From an uncultured Erythrobacter sp. (lineage in GTDB: Bacteria; Pseudomonadota; Alphaproteobacteria; Sphingomonadales; Sphingomonadaceae): a stretch of 64,000 nt of DNA. The stretch spans positions 1,919,611-1,983,610 of the forward strand of contig NZ_CANMIJ010000001.1 in the NCBI RefSeq assembly GCF_947497915.1. The letters are read 5' to 3'. This document shows positions 9,542-23,401 of this stretch, piece by piece (within the stretch, counting starts at the first letter, position 1; each line of letters starts with the position of its first letter). Position numbers and translations under genes: made by a program. Below the pieces are notes generated by a model. That model did no database searches, was not told where the DNA came from, and was given only the letters and a program-made list of their open reading frames with translations.

Positions 9542-10443
9542 TAGATATACTCGCCAAGGCCAAGCGAGGTCGCCAGCATTCCTAGCACGTAGAGCGTTAC
9601 GCCAACGCCGTTATACCACGGCGCGTATTCTTTCGGATCGCGCAACAGCTTTGGCATCGCGGCAAGTTGAAGACACAACACACCGGAAACGAGCAAAGCC
9701 GAAGCGGTATACCCCCACACAGCCAGCAACACGATCACCGCGACTTGCGCGGCGGCCATGATGGCGCAGGCATATCGCGCCGCGCCGCTAACGCCCATGG
9801 TGACAGGCAGCGATTTGAGGCCGGTCTCACGATCACCTTCGACCGCTTTGAAATCGTTCAAGGTCATGATGCCGTGTGCGCCGATGCTGTAGAGCGCGAG
9901 CACGATCAGAATTTCGGTAGATGGCAGCGTGCCCAGCATGACAGCGGCGCCGGTGAACCAACTTAGCCCTTCATAGGTGAAACCAACGACAGCGGGCCCG
10001 GTCCAGCCACTTGTCTTAAAGCGGAACGGCGGCGCGCTGTATCCCCATGCGAGAGCAAGGCCGATAAGCCCTGCGACGAACACCCAAATGCCCAGTGCAA
10101 ATGCGACGGCGGCTGATAAGACGGTGCCGATCAAAGCAATGTAGAGACCCCAGCGGCCCGCTATGCGGCCTGATGGAATTGGCCGGTCTGGCTCGTTTAT
10201 CGCGTCTACGTGCCGGTCATACCAGTCATTGACGGCTTGGCTGGTCCCGCAAACAAGGGGGCCCGCGAGCAGAGTTCCGCCCAAAACAAACAGCCAACGG
10301 CCATCCATTCCGACACCGGAAGAAACCGCGCCGCACATGAAAGCCCACATCGGAGGGAACCAGGTGATTGGCCGGATAAGCTGGACAACGTCCCGCAGAG
10401 CCGGAATCGGCACAGATTTGTTCGAGAGCGCGAAGCGTTCCAT
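9541..10443 (-). CDS. bchG: Bacteriochlorophyll synthase BchG
   Basis: This membrane prenyltransferase of the UbiA type attaches geranylgeranyl (or phytyl) diphosphate to bacteriochlorophyllide a. The Asp-rich motif NDWYDRHVDAINEPDRPIPSG lies near residue 75, and the second Asp motif (NDFKAVEGD) near residue 198. About nine transmembrane helices follow. I chose the ATG at 10443, giving 300 residues. A TTG at 10479 would add 12 residues but falls inside the PpsR-like operator. No strong ribosome site is visible for either. First gene of a five-gene operon. Confidence 0.95.
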   Translation of the reverse strand: MERFALSNKSVPIPALRDVVQLIRPITWFPPMWAFMCGAVSSGVGMDGRWLFVLGGTLLAGPLVCGTSQAVNDWYDRHVDAINEPDRPIPSGRIAGRWGLYIALIGTVLSAAVAFALGIWVFVAGLIGLALAWGYSAPPFRFKTSGWTGPAVVGFTYEGLSWFTGAAVMLGTLPSTEILIVLALYSIGAHGIMTLNDFKAVEGDRETGLKSLPVTMGVSGAARYACAIMAAAQVAVIVLLAVWGYTASALLVSGVLCLQLAAMPKLLRDPKEYAPWYNGVGVTLYVLGMLATSLGLGEYI

Positions 10444-10473
10444 GAAGGAGAGGCTATGCCTGACACAGCGTAG

Positions 10474-10491
10474 CGTCAAATAAATTTGACA
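10474..10491. promoter_or_regulatory. PpsR/CrtJ-like operator upstream of bchG
   Basis: CGTCAAATAAATTTGACA fits the TGT-N12-ACA PpsR/CrtJ pattern with one change (C for the first T). It contains a near-perfect inverted repeat, GTCAAAT-AA-ATTTGAC (10475-10490). It lies about 30 bases before the bchG ATG, a place where a bound repressor would block transcription or its start. The ppsR gene is adjacent. Binding is inferred, not shown. Confidence 0.7.
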
Positions 10492-10562
10492 CTTATTATC
10501 CTCACCTGTCCAAAATAGGCTCAGTTTTACGCAATCGCGGCGATATTATTGACAATTTTGCA

Positions 10563-10578
10563 TGACACTCGAGTGTCA
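10563..10578. promoter_or_regulatory. Perfect 16-bp palindrome in the ppsR-bchG gap
   Basis: TGACACTCGAGTGTCA is an exact palindrome. Its half-site TGACA/TGTCA is the same as the PpsR half-site but faces the other way, so it is not a TGT-N12-ACA site. Further TGACA/TGTCA copies are nearby (10461, 10550, 10648). It may bind PpsR in another mode or a different regulator, and sits in the likely promoter region of the bchG operon. Confidence 0.5.
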
Positions 10579-10603
10579 AACCGGCTGGAATCGCACCAAA
10601 CAC

Positions 10604-10631
10604 AGTGACCCGACTCGGAGTCGCTTTCACT
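10604..10631 (-). other. Hairpin downstream of ppsR
   Basis: CGACTC and GAGTCG pair around one G, and AGTGA/TCACT extend the stem after small internal mismatches. It lies about 80 bases past the ppsR stop on the minus strand. The following sequence is only weakly T-rich, so it is a poor terminator and may be a decay barrier for ppsR mRNA. Confidence 0.4.
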
Positions 10632-10713
10632 GCTTTAGGCTGACTACAGTGTCATAGAGTGCATTTCGGAAGGACACGGCCGCGCCTTAGAATTCACGCA
10701 AACCGCCGACTGC

Positions 10714-12135
10714 TTACTCGCCGTCGCCTTGCAAATTGCCGAGGCCGTAACGGTGCAGTTTGGAATAGAGGCTCTGGCGTGAAAGCCCGAGTATCTCCGC
10801 CGCAGATGCACGGTTGTCCGACGTGTAGGAAAGCGCCGCTTCGATACACAGCCGCTCGATCAGATCGGTGGACTCGCGGACGATATCCTTAAGAGACATA
10901 CGACCGACCAGATCGGTGAGCTGCTCGACCGAGCGCGGCAGGTCTTGCGAACCTGGTGGCAGGTCGCGCAGACGGCGGCCAATAGGGCGAATTACAAACG
11001 CATAAAGCGGATCATCGCCGCTGCTGCGAACTGCCGATAGCTCTACCGGTTCGCCTTCCATCTCATGCCCTGCGCGCAGAACCGTGCTGACATTGCGGGC
11101 CGCGCCGTGCTGGTCAATTTGCCCCTCAATCAAGTCGAGATCGATGCCGGGACGGCCAAGCGTTTCTGACAGATGCCGACCGCGCAGTTGATCAAGGCTT
11201 GCCGCCTGAACCAGCTCCACAAAGGATTGATTTGCGCTGACAATTTCAAGGTTCGCATCAGCCATGACGAACGCGTCTGGCATTTGATCAACCAGATCGA
11301 ACAAAGGCGCAGCCACGTCTTCGCCAGATGCATCGACCGAAGTCATGCGCATCAGCAAGAAATGCCCGCGATCCTGCATAAAACCATTGATCGCGACGGA
11401 AACCTGACGCCCACCTTTGGCCAGGGTGATCTCGCCCGGCGTGACTGCATCGGAAGCCATCGCCGAACCGGCCAACGCCTGAAGCGCCTCTCGCGATCCT
11501 TTGTCGATCAGGCTTGTAACTTTCTTACCCGACAGAGTGCCAGCGCGTGATCCCGTCATGGAATGCGCGGCGGGGTTAGCTTCACGGATTTTGAGCGTTT
11601 GCGCCTCGACCACGATGACCGCCTCTGATGAGCGATCGAACAGCATCCGGTATCGCGCCTCCAATTGGCGCATCTGGAGGTAATCGCGTTCCAGTGATTG
11701 CTGCACTTGAAGCAGGCGCTGCTGGAGCTTGCCCGCTTCGCGCAGGTCACGTCCAAAAGCGATCCGGTGCTCGCCGCCATTTACGCTCAACACGGCATAA
11801 CGGATCGGGATATCACCGCCTCGTGACGGGTGATTTACCTGACGCCAATGCTGGACTTCACCGCGGCGTGCGGCGGCCAGCATCTCCATGATTTTAGGGC
11901 GACTTTCGTCCGTAACTGTCTCAATCCAATTGGTACCGGTCCAATTTTCAAAGTCAGGGAATTCGTCAGGGTCGAACGCGGCGTCCAAAATGGTGCCTGT
12001 ATCGTCGAGAACCAGCGTCACATCGCCCGCGACCATGGCGAATTTCATCGCCGCGTCTGCGTCCAAAGAGTCGAATAGTTCGGCGGCTTTCCCGAATGGG
12101 TGCTTGCCTTCGATACTATGCTTTCGAGTGAGCAT
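10714..12135 (-). CDS. ppsR: Photosynthesis repressor PpsR/CrtJ
   Basis: A 473-residue transcription repressor with an N-terminal domain, a Q-linker helix (about 130-160), two PAS domains (about 165-270 and 285-380) and a C-terminal Fis-type helix-turn-helix (ASAAEILGLSRQSLYSKLHR, about 440-459). PpsR represses bch, crt and puc genes in oxygen by binding TGT-N12-ACA. The protein has only one cysteine, in RLCIEAAL just before the helix-turn-helix, matching the conserved C-terminal Cys (C420/C424 of Rhodobacter). The PAS-domain Cys that forms the intramolecular disulfide in Rhodobacter is missing. aerR lies 24 bases upstream in the same direction. Confidence 0.96.
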   Translation of the reverse strand: MLTRKHSIEGKHPFGKAAELFDSLDADAAMKFAMVAGDVTLVLDDTGTILDAAFDPDEFPDFENWTGTNWIETVTDESRPKIMEMLAAARRGEVQHWRQVNHPSRGGDIPIRYAVLSVNGGEHRIAFGRDLREAGKLQQRLLQVQQSLERDYLQMRQLEARYRMLFDRSSEAVIVVEAQTLKIREANPAAHSMTGSRAGTLSGKKVTSLIDKGSREALQALAGSAMASDAVTPGEITLAKGGRQVSVAINGFMQDRGHFLLMRMTSVDASGEDVAAPLFDLVDQMPDAFVMADANLEIVSANQSFVELVQAASLDQLRGRHLSETLGRPGIDLDLIEGQIDQHGAARNVSTVLRAGHEMEGEPVELSAVRSSGDDPLYAFVIRPIGRRLRDLPPGSQDLPRSVEQLTDLVGRMSLKDIVRESTDLIERLCIEAALSYTSDNRASAAEILGLSRQSLYSKLHRYGLGNLQGDGE

Positions 12136-12159
12136 TTGGGGGTCCCGGTTTTAACTCAT

Positions 12160-13062
12160 TTAACGCGCCCGCACCAATTCAGAAGCGACCAATTTATCGG
12201 CCTCCTCCAATGCAGTACGTGCGTCGGCGCCGGTCCCATCGGCTCCTACTTTAGAGACGATCGAAGGGTCATCATTGACCACCCGTCCGCCTACGAAAAC
12301 TGTGATATTCGGATTTGCAGAAACGCTTCTCATCGCGACGATCAAGTTCGTGACCGAGGCGCTAGGGCAATCGCGAGAGAGGGTCAATCCTACCAAATCG
12401 TAGGATTTCCGACCCAAACGATCGAGTAAATCGCGGCGTTCTGGTTTGGCCAAAGCTTCGCTATCCCAGCCCGCGCGGCTGAACACTTCATCGATCATCA
12501 GGGCACCAAAATTATGCTGATCACCCGGCATTGGTGTAAAAATTGCAACACGCTGTTTTCCATGATCATTTGTAGGCCGCGGCGGGGCACGCATTCCTAC
12601 TTCGCGCATCACCTCCTGAAGCCGCCAAAGACCCATGGTGACATCAACGAAATCGCATTCGTCGCGCTCCCACATTTCACCCAAGGTTCGGGCAGCAGGG
12701 GCGAGCAAATCAACCAGAATGGCATCAACACTGACGCCAGCTGCCAGGAAGTTATCCACTTCCTCCATCAGATTCGCCGCTTCCAATTCCATCGGAAGTT
12801 CGGCGAATTTCTGGGCGTCGCTCGGATTGATCTCCGATGCCTTAGCGGGCGCCAGACGCGTCTTTTCGATGGAATGCGCCATAAGCAGGCGCGGAATAAT
12901 TTCGCCTTCGATCACAGCGTTGATTGAGTCATCAGCCAGCGGCCCTTTGACCACGGAGCTTTCATCACTGTTGGTTACACGGCGGCCAAGCGGGTTCGAA
13001 AACATCTTGCGCCATGCTGCAGACTTGGCGCCATTTGCACCTTTCACTTGCGTGCCTGCCAT
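12160..13062 (-). CDS. aerR: B12-binding antirepressor AerR/PpaA
   Basis: This 300-residue cobalamin-binding regulator works with PpsR. It has a helical region with the EMWERDECDFVDVTMGLWRLQ stretch around residues 128-148 (MerR/methionine-synthase type cap), then a Rossmann B12 domain with the DxHxxG-type motif PGDQHNFGA (about 179-187) whose His would bind cobalt. In Rhodobacter, AerR with light-modified B12 changes CrtJ binding. A strong GGAGG sits five bases before the ATG. It is the promoter-proximal gene of aerR-ppsR, divergent from bchF. Confidence 0.94.
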   Translation of the reverse strand: MAGTQVKGANGAKSAAWRKMFSNPLGRRVTNSDESSVVKGPLADDSINAVIEGEIIPRLLMAHSIEKTRLAPAKASEINPSDAQKFAELPMELEAANLMEEVDNFLAAGVSVDAILVDLLAPAARTLGEMWERDECDFVDVTMGLWRLQEVMREVGMRAPPRPTNDHGKQRVAIFTPMPGDQHNFGALMIDEVFSRAGWDSEALAKPERRDLLDRLGRKSYDLVGLTLSRDCPSASVTNLIVAMRSVSANPNITVFVGGRVVNDDPSIVSKVGADGTGADARTALEEADKLVASELVRAR

Positions 13063-13217
13063 CTGATCCTCCCAGTACCCCGGTCCAGAATGCCGGGTCG
13101 GCGCGGATCGCGTCGCTGCTGACGTGACTGGAATATGCCCAGCCCTCCCTCGTCAACGACTCAGTCCTACGCCTTTTCCTTCCATTGAGCAAACACGCTT
13201 GTCTTGATTGAATTAAT

Positions 13218-13251
13218 TGTCAAGTTGATGGAACGTCCAGTTTAATTGACA
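13218..13251. promoter_or_regulatory. Tandem PpsR-like sites in the aerR-bchF gap
   Basis: Two sites abut. TGT-N12-ACG at 13218-13235 has one mismatch in the second half. CGT-N12-ACA at 13234-13251 ends in TTGACA and again has C for the first T, as in the bchG site. PpsR binds pairs of sites cooperatively. The pair lies 53-86 bases before the bchF ATG and about 160 bases from aerR, so it could control the long bch-puh operon and the repressor pair together. Confidence 0.7.
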
Positions 13252-13303
13252 CCTCTCTTTCCAAGGCGTAGCGATGTTCTGGAGGAAGGGGATCTTTCAC
13301 GAG

Positions 13304-15114
<1,811 letters not shown>

Positions 15115-15119
15115 GCGAG

Positions 15120-16688
15120 GTGCAGCTATCCGTCTGGACATATGAAGGCCCGCCCCATGTTGGCGCGATGCGTGTCGCAACCGCGATGGAGAAGCTGCAC
15201 TATGTGCTGCATGCCCCGCAAGGCGACACCTATGCGGACTTGCTGTTCACGATGATCGAGCGGCGCGGAAAGCGTCCGCCCGTCACCTACACCACATTTG
15301 AAGCCCGCGATCTGGGCAAAGACACAGCCCAGCTGTTCCAAGACGCCGCGACGCAAGCCGTCGAACGCTTCAAGCCGCAGGCAATCATTGTGGGCGCATC
15401 TTGCACCGCTGAGCTTATTCAAGACGACCCCACGGGTCTATCCGAAGCGATGGACCTGCCCTGCCCCGCGATCCCGTTGGAGCTGCCAAGCTATCAGCGT
15501 AAGGAAAACTGGGGCGCAGCCGAGACATTTTATCAGATCGTGCGCAACCTTGCGGACAAGACGGTCACACGCGAGCCACGCGAAGGCAGAAAGGCGCGCG
15601 CCAACATCCTCGGCCCGACTGCTCTTGGTTTCCGCCACCGTGATGATTTAGTCGAAATTCGCAAAATTCTGGATGCCCTAGGCGTTGAGGTAAACCTCGT
15701 CGCTCCGTTGGGCGCCACCCCCGCTGACATCACCCGCATCGGCGAGGCTGATTTCAACATTTCCATGTACCCCGAGATTGCTGACGAAGCGGCTCGCTGG
15801 CTTGAACGCACGTTCAAGCAGCCCACCGTTCGCAGCGTTCCTATCGGTGTGAGGGCCACACGTGCTTTCATTACCGACGTCGCCGAGTTGGCAAGTGCAG
15901 ATCCCACGCTTGCCCTCGGCGACAACTCCTCAAGAATGCCCTGGTGGAGCCGTTCGGTCGATTCGACCTATCTGACCGGCAAACGGGTGTTCATTTTCGG
16001 CGACGCGACCCACGCTGTCGCCGCTGCGCGCATCGCCAAGCACGAGCTTGGCTTCGAGGTATGCGGTCTGGGTTGTTACAACCGCGAGTTTGCCCGCGAA
16101 ATCCGCGCAGAGGCGAAAGAACACGGTGTCGAGCCGCTGATCACAGACGACCATATGGAAGTCGAAGACGCCATCGCCGCAGCCGCGCCAGAGCTGGTCC
16201 TAGGCACGCAGATGGAACGGCACATTGCCAAACGTTTGGGCATGCCCTGCGCGGTGATTTCCTCGCCCGTCCACGTGCAGGATTTCCCCGCGCGTCACAG
16301 CCCGCAAATGGGTTTCGAAGGTGCAAACGTGATCTTCGACACGTGGGTTCACCCATTGGTCATGGGCCTTGAAGAACATCTTCTCACCATGTTCCGCGAG
16401 GACTTTGAGTTTTCCGACGAGAATGGCCCATCGCACCATGCGGCCCACGCGCCCAAGACGACATTGGCCAATGCGCCAACAATTGACGCTGAAGTTCCCG
16501 AAGAGCCTGTCATTCCGATCAATGACGGATCGATCTGGACCGCCGAGGCAGAGCGTGAATTGAAGAAAATTCCGTTCTTTGTTCGGGGCAAAGCGCGCCG
16601 CAACACAGAGGCCTTCGCCGTGGATCAAGGTCTGAACGAAATCGGCCTAGAGACGCTGTATGATGCGAAGGCGCACTATGCCAAGTAA
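15120..16688 (+). CDS. bchB: Dark protochlorophyllide reductase subunit BchB
   Basis: The NifK-like DPOR subunit, 522 residues from a GTG five bases after bchN. The N-terminus [20 protein letters not shown] is diagnostic. A cysteine in [13 protein letters not shown] (about 95) gives one ligand of the BchNB cluster. The C-terminal 50 residues ([14 protein letters not shown]) form the protochlorophyllide-binding tail that distinguishes BchB. The 3' end overlaps the bchH start. Confidence 0.97.
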   Translation: MQLSVWTYEGPPHVGAMRVATAMEKLHYVLHAPQGDTYADLLFTMIERRGKRPPVTYTTFEARDLGKDTAQLFQDAATQAVERFKPQAIIVGASCTAELIQDDPTGLSEAMDLPCPAIPLELPSYQRKENWGAAETFYQIVRNLADKTVTREPREGRKARANILGPTALGFRHRDDLVEIRKILDALGVEVNLVAPLGATPADITRIGEADFNISMYPEIADEAARWLERTFKQPTVRSVPIGVRATRAFITDVAELASADPTLALGDNSSRMPWWSRSVDSTYLTGKRVFIFGDATHAVAAARIAKHELGFEVCGLGCYNREFAREIRAEAKEHGVEPLITDDHMEVEDAIAAAAPELVLGTQMERHIAKRLGMPCAVISSPVHVQDFPARHSPQMGFEGANVIFDTWVHPLVMGLEEHLLTMFREDFEFSDENGPSHHAAHAPKTTLANAPTIDAEVPEEPVIPINDGSIWTAEAERELKKIPFFVRGKARRNTEAFAVDQGLNEIGLETLYDAKAHYAK

Positions 16689-19600
16689 GGCGCCCACCTC
16701 GATCCTTGCCCACCGGTCCACTCCGGTGCGGGTCGTGATTGTCACTCTCGACAATCACCTTAAGGGCGCGGTTGAACGGGCTGCGAAAGCGCTCGGCAAA
16801 GAGAATATCGAACTTTCCCTGCACGCAGCAGCCGATTGGGATCGTAACGAAAGCGCGTTGGACGAAACCAAAGCGGCTATCGAAAAGGCCGACATTGTCA
16901 TCGCGACGATGCTGTTCCTTGACGATCACTGCCGCGCGATCCTGCCCACCCTCGAAGCGCGCCGCGATGATTGCGACGCGATGGTTTGCCTGATGTCGGC
17001 AGGCGAAGTCGTCAAACTCACCCGCATGGGGGCGTATCAGATGGACGCGCCTGCCAAGGGCCCGCTGGCGCTGTTGAAAAAGCTGCGCGGATCGAAGAAG
17101 CAAGGCGCAAGCTCAGGCGCGGGGCAGATGAAAATGCTGCGCCGCCTGCCGAAAATTCTGAAGTTCATTCCGGGCACTGCGCAGGACGTCCGCGCTTACT
17201 TCCTGACCATGCAATATTGGCTGTCGGGTTCGGACGAGAACGTGGTCGCAATGGTGCGCTCGCTGATCGACCGTTACGCTGCTGGTGAACGTGCTGGCCG
17301 CCGCGGCGTGACCAAAGCGGATGCGCCGCAGGAATATCCAGAAACCGGCGTCTACCACCCACGCACAAAACAGCGCATTTCTGAAAGCCTGCGCCTCTTG
17401 CCGCGCGGCAAGGCAGAGAATGGCACAGTCGGCCTGATCCTGCTGCGTTCCTATCTGCTCGGCCACGATAGCGGCCATTATGACGGCGCAATCGCAGCGT
17501 TTGAGGCGGCAGGAATGAAGGTTGTGCCGGTCTTCGCAAGCGGCCTTGATGCGCGTCCGGCTATTGAGAAATTCTTCGTCGATGAACATGGCAACCGCAC
17601 CGTCGATGCCATTGTAAACCTCACCGGCTTCTCACTGGTTGGCGGCCCAGCTTACAACGATTCCAAAGCAGCCAGCGAAGTTTTGGGCGATATGGATGTC
17701 CCATACCTCGCCGCGCACGCTATTGAATTTCAGACGATCGAAGAATGGCGCGGACGCGATCAAGGGTTGCTCCCATTAGAAGCCACCATGATGGTCGCGC
17801 TGCCTGAGCTGGACGGCTCAATCGCACCGAGCGTTTTTGGCGGACGCGCGGGCGAAGGCGCCGTTTGCGAAGGGTGCGAGCGCCGCTGCGAGAAACCCGC
17901 ATCCGATCATCTGCGCCCGATGCAAAGCTGCCCGGAACGCGCAGAGGCTTTGGCCGCACGCACTGCCAAGCTGATCGCGCTTCGCCGCAGCGAACGGGCA
18001 CAGCGTAAACTCGCCGTGGTGCTGTTCAACTTCCCGCCCAATGCGGGCGCAACGGGCACAGCCGCATTCCTAGCGGTTTACGAATCCCTCCATGCCACGC
18101 TGACCCGACTCGCAGGCGAAGGCTACAGCGTTGAAGTGCCCGAAAGCGTCGATGCGCTTCGCACCGCTCTACTCGAAGGCAATGCCGAACGTTACGGCGC
18201 GGATGCAAACGTCGCCGCGCGAATCCCTGCGGATGAGCATGTCCGCCGTGAGCCTCACCTTGCCGAAATCGAAGCACAGTGGGGCCCTGCTCCCGGCAAA
18301 GCGCAAGCCGATGGCGGCCATATTCAGGTGCTCGGCGCGCAGTTCGGCAACGTCTTTGTCGGTGTGCAACCTGCATTCGGATATGAAGGCGATCCGATGC
18401 GCCTGCTGTTCGAAGGCAATTTCGCTCCGACCCACGCATTCAGCGCGTTTTACCGCTGGATCCGCGAAGACTTCGGCGCGCATTCGCTGCTGCATTTCGG
18501 CACGCACGGTGCACTCGAGTTTATGCCCGGTAAACAGGTCGGTATGACGGGCGATTGCTGGTCAGAACGTCTGATCGGCGATCTGCCCAACTACTACCTC
18601 TATGCCGCCAACAACCCGTCAGAGGGTATGCTGGCAAAACGCCGCTCCGGCGCAACTCTAGTCAGCTACATGACACCGCCGCTCGCTCAAGCTGGTCTCT
18701 ACAAAGGTCTTTCTGAGCTTAAGGCGAGCGTTGAGCGCTGGCGCCTCACCGAGGATGCGAATGCAGATGAGCGCGCTGATCTGGCCGAATTGATCGGCGA
18801 TCAAGCGGACGCGTTAGACATCGAATACGGCGACATTGGCGAACTTTCGGGCAAGCTTTACGAGCTGGAAGAAGCGCTTATACCGCATGGCCTCCACGTC
18901 CTCGGTCTCAACCCGACCGGCGAGCAACGCAGCGACATGCTGAACGCCATGGCAGAGGCCGCTGGCGATGATGCAGACCGCGAAATGCTGGGTGCGAAAC
19001 TGGACGAGAGCGACGAGCTCGCCTCGCTTATCCATGCTTTGGATGGCGGATATGTTCAGCCCGCCCCCGGCGGCGACATTGTAGCCAATCCCGAGGTGCT
19101 GCCAACAGGACGTAACATCCACGGGTTTGATCCATTCCTGCTGCCTTCGCAGTTCGCCTGCAACCAAGGTCGCGATCAGGCCGAACGACTGCTCGCGCGC
19201 CACGTCGACAGCGGCGAGCCCTTCCCAGAAAGCATCGCCATGGTGCTGTGGGGCACGGACAATATGAAGTCCGAAGGCGTGCAGATTGCTCAAGCACTAA
19301 CCCTGATGGGCGCGCGCCCGCGCCGGGACAGCTATGGCCGCCTTTGCGGTGCAGAATTGATCCCTCTGGAAGAATTGGGCCGCCCGCGCATCGATGTGGT
19401 GATGACGCTTTCAGGCATTTTCCGCGACCTCCTGCCGCTGCAAACCCGCATGCTGGCCGAAGCCGCATTGCTCGCCAGTAAAGCGGACGAACCGCTGGAA
19501 GCCAACTTCGTACGTAAGCACAGCCTCGCCCATGCTGAGACGCATCAGTGCGAATTTGAAACCGCCGCCCTGCGCGTCTTCTCCAACCAGGAAGGCGCAT

Positions 19601-20295
19601 ATGGCGCGAATGTGAACCAAATGATCGACGGCGGCGTTTGGGCCGATCCCGATGAGCTGGCAAACTCGTTCGAGATCAACAAAGGCTTTGCCTACGGCGT
19701 CAGCGGCACTCCAGTGCAGCAACGCGAATTGTTGACCAGCGCGCTCAAAGAAGTCGAGTTCACCTATCAAAACCTCGAAAGCGTCGAAGTCGGCATCACC
19801 GATCTTGATCAATATGTCGATGGTCTGGGCGGTGTCAGCCGCTCCATCGCCCGCGCAAAAGGCGAAGAGGCGCCGGTTTACATCCTAGATGCGACCCGCG
19901 GGAGCACGAAAGTGCGCACGCTGGCCGAGCAGATCGACCTCGAAACGCGCAGCCGCACGCTCAACCCGAAATGGTTTGAGGGGATGCTCGATCACGGTTT
20001 CGAAGGCGTTCGCAACATCGAACAGCATGTGACGAACACTCTCGGCTGGTCCGCAACCACCGGACAGGTTCAACCTTGGGTCTATCAGAAAATTTCCGAA
20101 ACCTTCGTCCTCGACGAAGACATGCGCCGCCGCCTTGCAGAGCTCAATCCGAAAAGCTCCGCGCGCGTCGCAAACCGCCTGCTCGAAGCATGCGACCGCC
20201 AGTTGTGGGAGCCGGATGAGGAAACCCTCGCCGCCCTGCGTGAAGCCAACGACGAACTCGAAGACCGCCTCGAAGGCGTCTTCGCTGCCGAATGA
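16678..20295 (+). CDS. bchH: Magnesium chelatase subunit BchH
   Basis: The large porphyrin-binding subunit of Mg-chelatase (1205 residues from the ATG at 16678), which inserts Mg2+ into protoporphyrin IX with BchI and BchD; these are not in the window. The CobN/Mg-chelatase fold runs along the whole length, with landmarks [17 protein letters not shown] near the start, [14 protein letters not shown] around residue 260, [17 protein letters not shown] around 610 and a conserved C-terminal third. An ATG six codons upstream is also possible. The start overlaps the bchB end by 11 bases. Confidence 0.97.
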   Translation: MPSKAPTSILAHRSTPVRVVIVTLDNHLKGAVERAAKALGKENIELSLHAAADWDRNESALDETKAAIEKADIVIATMLFLDDHCRAILPTLEARRDDCDAMVCLMSAGEVVKLTRMGAYQMDAPAKGPLALLKKLRGSKKQGASSGAGQMKMLRRLPKILKFIPGTAQDVRAYFLTMQYWLSGSDENVVAMVRSLIDRYAAGERAGRRGVTKADAPQEYPETGVYHPRTKQRISESLRLLPRGKAENGTVGLILLRSYLLGHDSGHYDGAIAAFEAAGMKVVPVFASGLDARPAIEKFFVDEHGNRTVDAIVNLTGFSLVGGPAYNDSKAASEVLGDMDVPYLAAHAIEFQTIEEWRGRDQGLLPLEATMMVALPELDGSIAPSVFGGRAGEGAVCEGCERRCEKPASDHLRPMQSCPERAEALAARTAKLIALRRSERAQRKLAVVLFNFPPNAGATGTAAFLAVYESLHATLTRLAGEGYSVEVPESVDALRTALLEGNAERYGADANVAARIPADEHVRREPHLAEIEAQWGPAPGKAQADGGHIQVLGAQFGNVFVGVQPAFGYEGDPMRLLFEGNFAPTHAFSAFYRWIREDFGAHSLLHFGTHGALEFMPGKQVGMTGDCWSERLIGDLPNYYLYAANNPSEGMLAKRRSGATLVSYMTPPLAQAGLYKGLSELKASVERWRLTEDANADERADLAELIGDQADALDIEYGDIGELSGKLYELEEALIPHGLHVLGLNPTGEQRSDMLNAMAEAAGDDADREMLGAKLDESDELASLIHALDGGYVQPAPGGDIVANPEVLPTGRNIHGFDPFLLPSQFACNQGRDQAERLLARHVDSGEPFPESIAMVLWGTDNMKSEGVQIAQALTLMGARPRRDSYGRLCGAELIPLEELGRPRIDVVMTLSGIFRDLLPLQTRMLAEAALLASKADEPLEANFVRKHSLAHAETHQCEFETAALRVFSNQEGAYGANVNQMIDGGVWADPDELANSFEINKGFAYGVSGTPVQQRELLTSALKEVEFTYQNLESVEVGITDLDQYVDGLGGVSRSIARAKGEEAPVYILDATRGSTKVRTLAEQIDLETRSRTLNPKWFEGMLDHGFEGVRNIEQHVTNTLGWSATTGQVQPWVYQKISETFVLDEDMRRRLAELNPKSSARVANRLLEACDRQLWEPDEETLAALREANDELEDRLEGVFAAE

Positions 20296-20298
20296 TGA

Positions 20299-21907
<1,609 letters not shown>

Positions 21908-21911
<4 letters not shown>

Positions 21912-23356
21912 GCACTTCGCCGCGCCCTTCCTCGGATAAGCCGACCTCGTTCACCGAGCTCGCAATGGCAATGCTGCCATTTGCGGACGCGGCGAGCGTG
22001 GATCTGCCGCTTCCGAGGTTGCTGAGGCTGGCCCTTTTCCAGTTCAGCGTGGGTATGGCGATGGTGCTGCTCAACGGTACGCTCAACCGGGTGATGATCG
22101 TTGAGCTGGGCGCGCCTGCATGGATTGTTGCATTGTTGATCGCGGTGCCCCTTCTGGTTGCGCCGTTCCGCGCGCTAATCGGACACAAATCGGACACGCA
22201 CCGCTCCTTCCTCGGCTGGAAGCGGGTGCCGTATATCTGGTTTGGCTCGATCCTGCAGTTTGGCGGGCTGGCGATTATGCCGTTTGCGCTCCTGCTGTTC
22301 GACAATCCGGATAAGTTTAACATAGCGGTACTGGCGGCGGCTGCCTCGTTCCTGCTGACTGGCGCTGGTTTCCACATCACTCAGACAGCGGGCCTTGCGC
22401 TTGCGACCGATCTTGCCCCCGAAGACAAGCGTCCGCGCGCCGTTGCGCTGCTTTACGTCATGCTGCTTGTCGGCATGATGTTCTCCGCCTTTGTCATTGG
22501 CGGGTTTTTGATCGAATTCAGCCCGACCCGCCTTGTGCAGGTTATTCAGGGTGCAGCCGTGCTCACCATGGTGCTCAACATTACCGCGCTTTGGAAACAA
22601 GAGGCCCGCAATGTTGAGGCAACCGCGCATCACCGCGAAACGCCTGACTTCCGCAAGCTCTGGGGCGCCTTTGTGAAAGATGGCCGCAATGCGCGCCTTC
22701 TCACCGCAATCGGTATCGGCGCGGCAGGTTTTGCCATGCAGGATGCTTTGCTGGAGCCTTATGGCGGCGAAGTGCTGGGCCTGTCGGTCGGCGCTACCAC
22801 TGGCCTTACCGGCGCTTGGGCATTTGGCGCTCTGTTGGGCTTTGTCTGGTCGGGCCGTATGCTGGCACGCGGCGGCGATCCGCTGCGTATTGCGGGCCTC
22901 GGCCTGGTGGCCGGTATTGCTGCATTCCTTATCATCCTGTTCGCTCCGGCCTTTGCATCGCCCGTGATGCTGTTCATCGGCGCGGGCGCGATCGGCCTTG
23001 GCCTTGGCCTTTTCTCGGTCGGCACACTGATCGAAGCCATGAACCTCGCAAAAAGCGCGACCGCCGGTCTTGCCCTAGGCGCATGGGGCGCTGTTCAAGC
23101 GACCTGCGCTGGCGCGGGCATCGCCTTGGGCGGCGCGCTGCGTGACGGTGTCGCGGCGATTGCCATGAGCGGTGATCAGACCTCAGCAATCGCCACCCGC
23201 GCGACCGGTTATACCACCGTTTATATTCTCGAAATCCTGCTGCTTCTTGCAGGCCTCGCCGCGATTGGACCGCTTGTCGGCCGGAATCGCACATCTTCCA
23301 CGAATTTGCGGGATGCCGCAGGCCAGCCGTTCGGTCTGCGCGAATTCCCGACATGA
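21908..23356 (+). CDS. lhaA: LH1 assembly factor LhaA (PucC family)
   Basis: A 482-residue PucC-family major facilitator protein with about 12 transmembrane segments, needed for LH1 assembly and bacteriochlorophyll delivery in Rhodobacter. The start is the ATG overlapping the bchM stop (ATGA); a longer in-frame opening back to 21833 lies wholly in bchM. Family features: LNGTLNRVMIVELGAPAW, HKSDTHRSFLGWKRVPYIW and TDLAPEDKRPRAVALLY. It precedes puhA by 45 bases, as in other proteobacteria. Confidence 0.96.
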
Positions 23357-23401
23357 ATGCGGCTGCCGTTCGGCCGCAAATTGCACTGAGAGGAACGTGA
23401 A

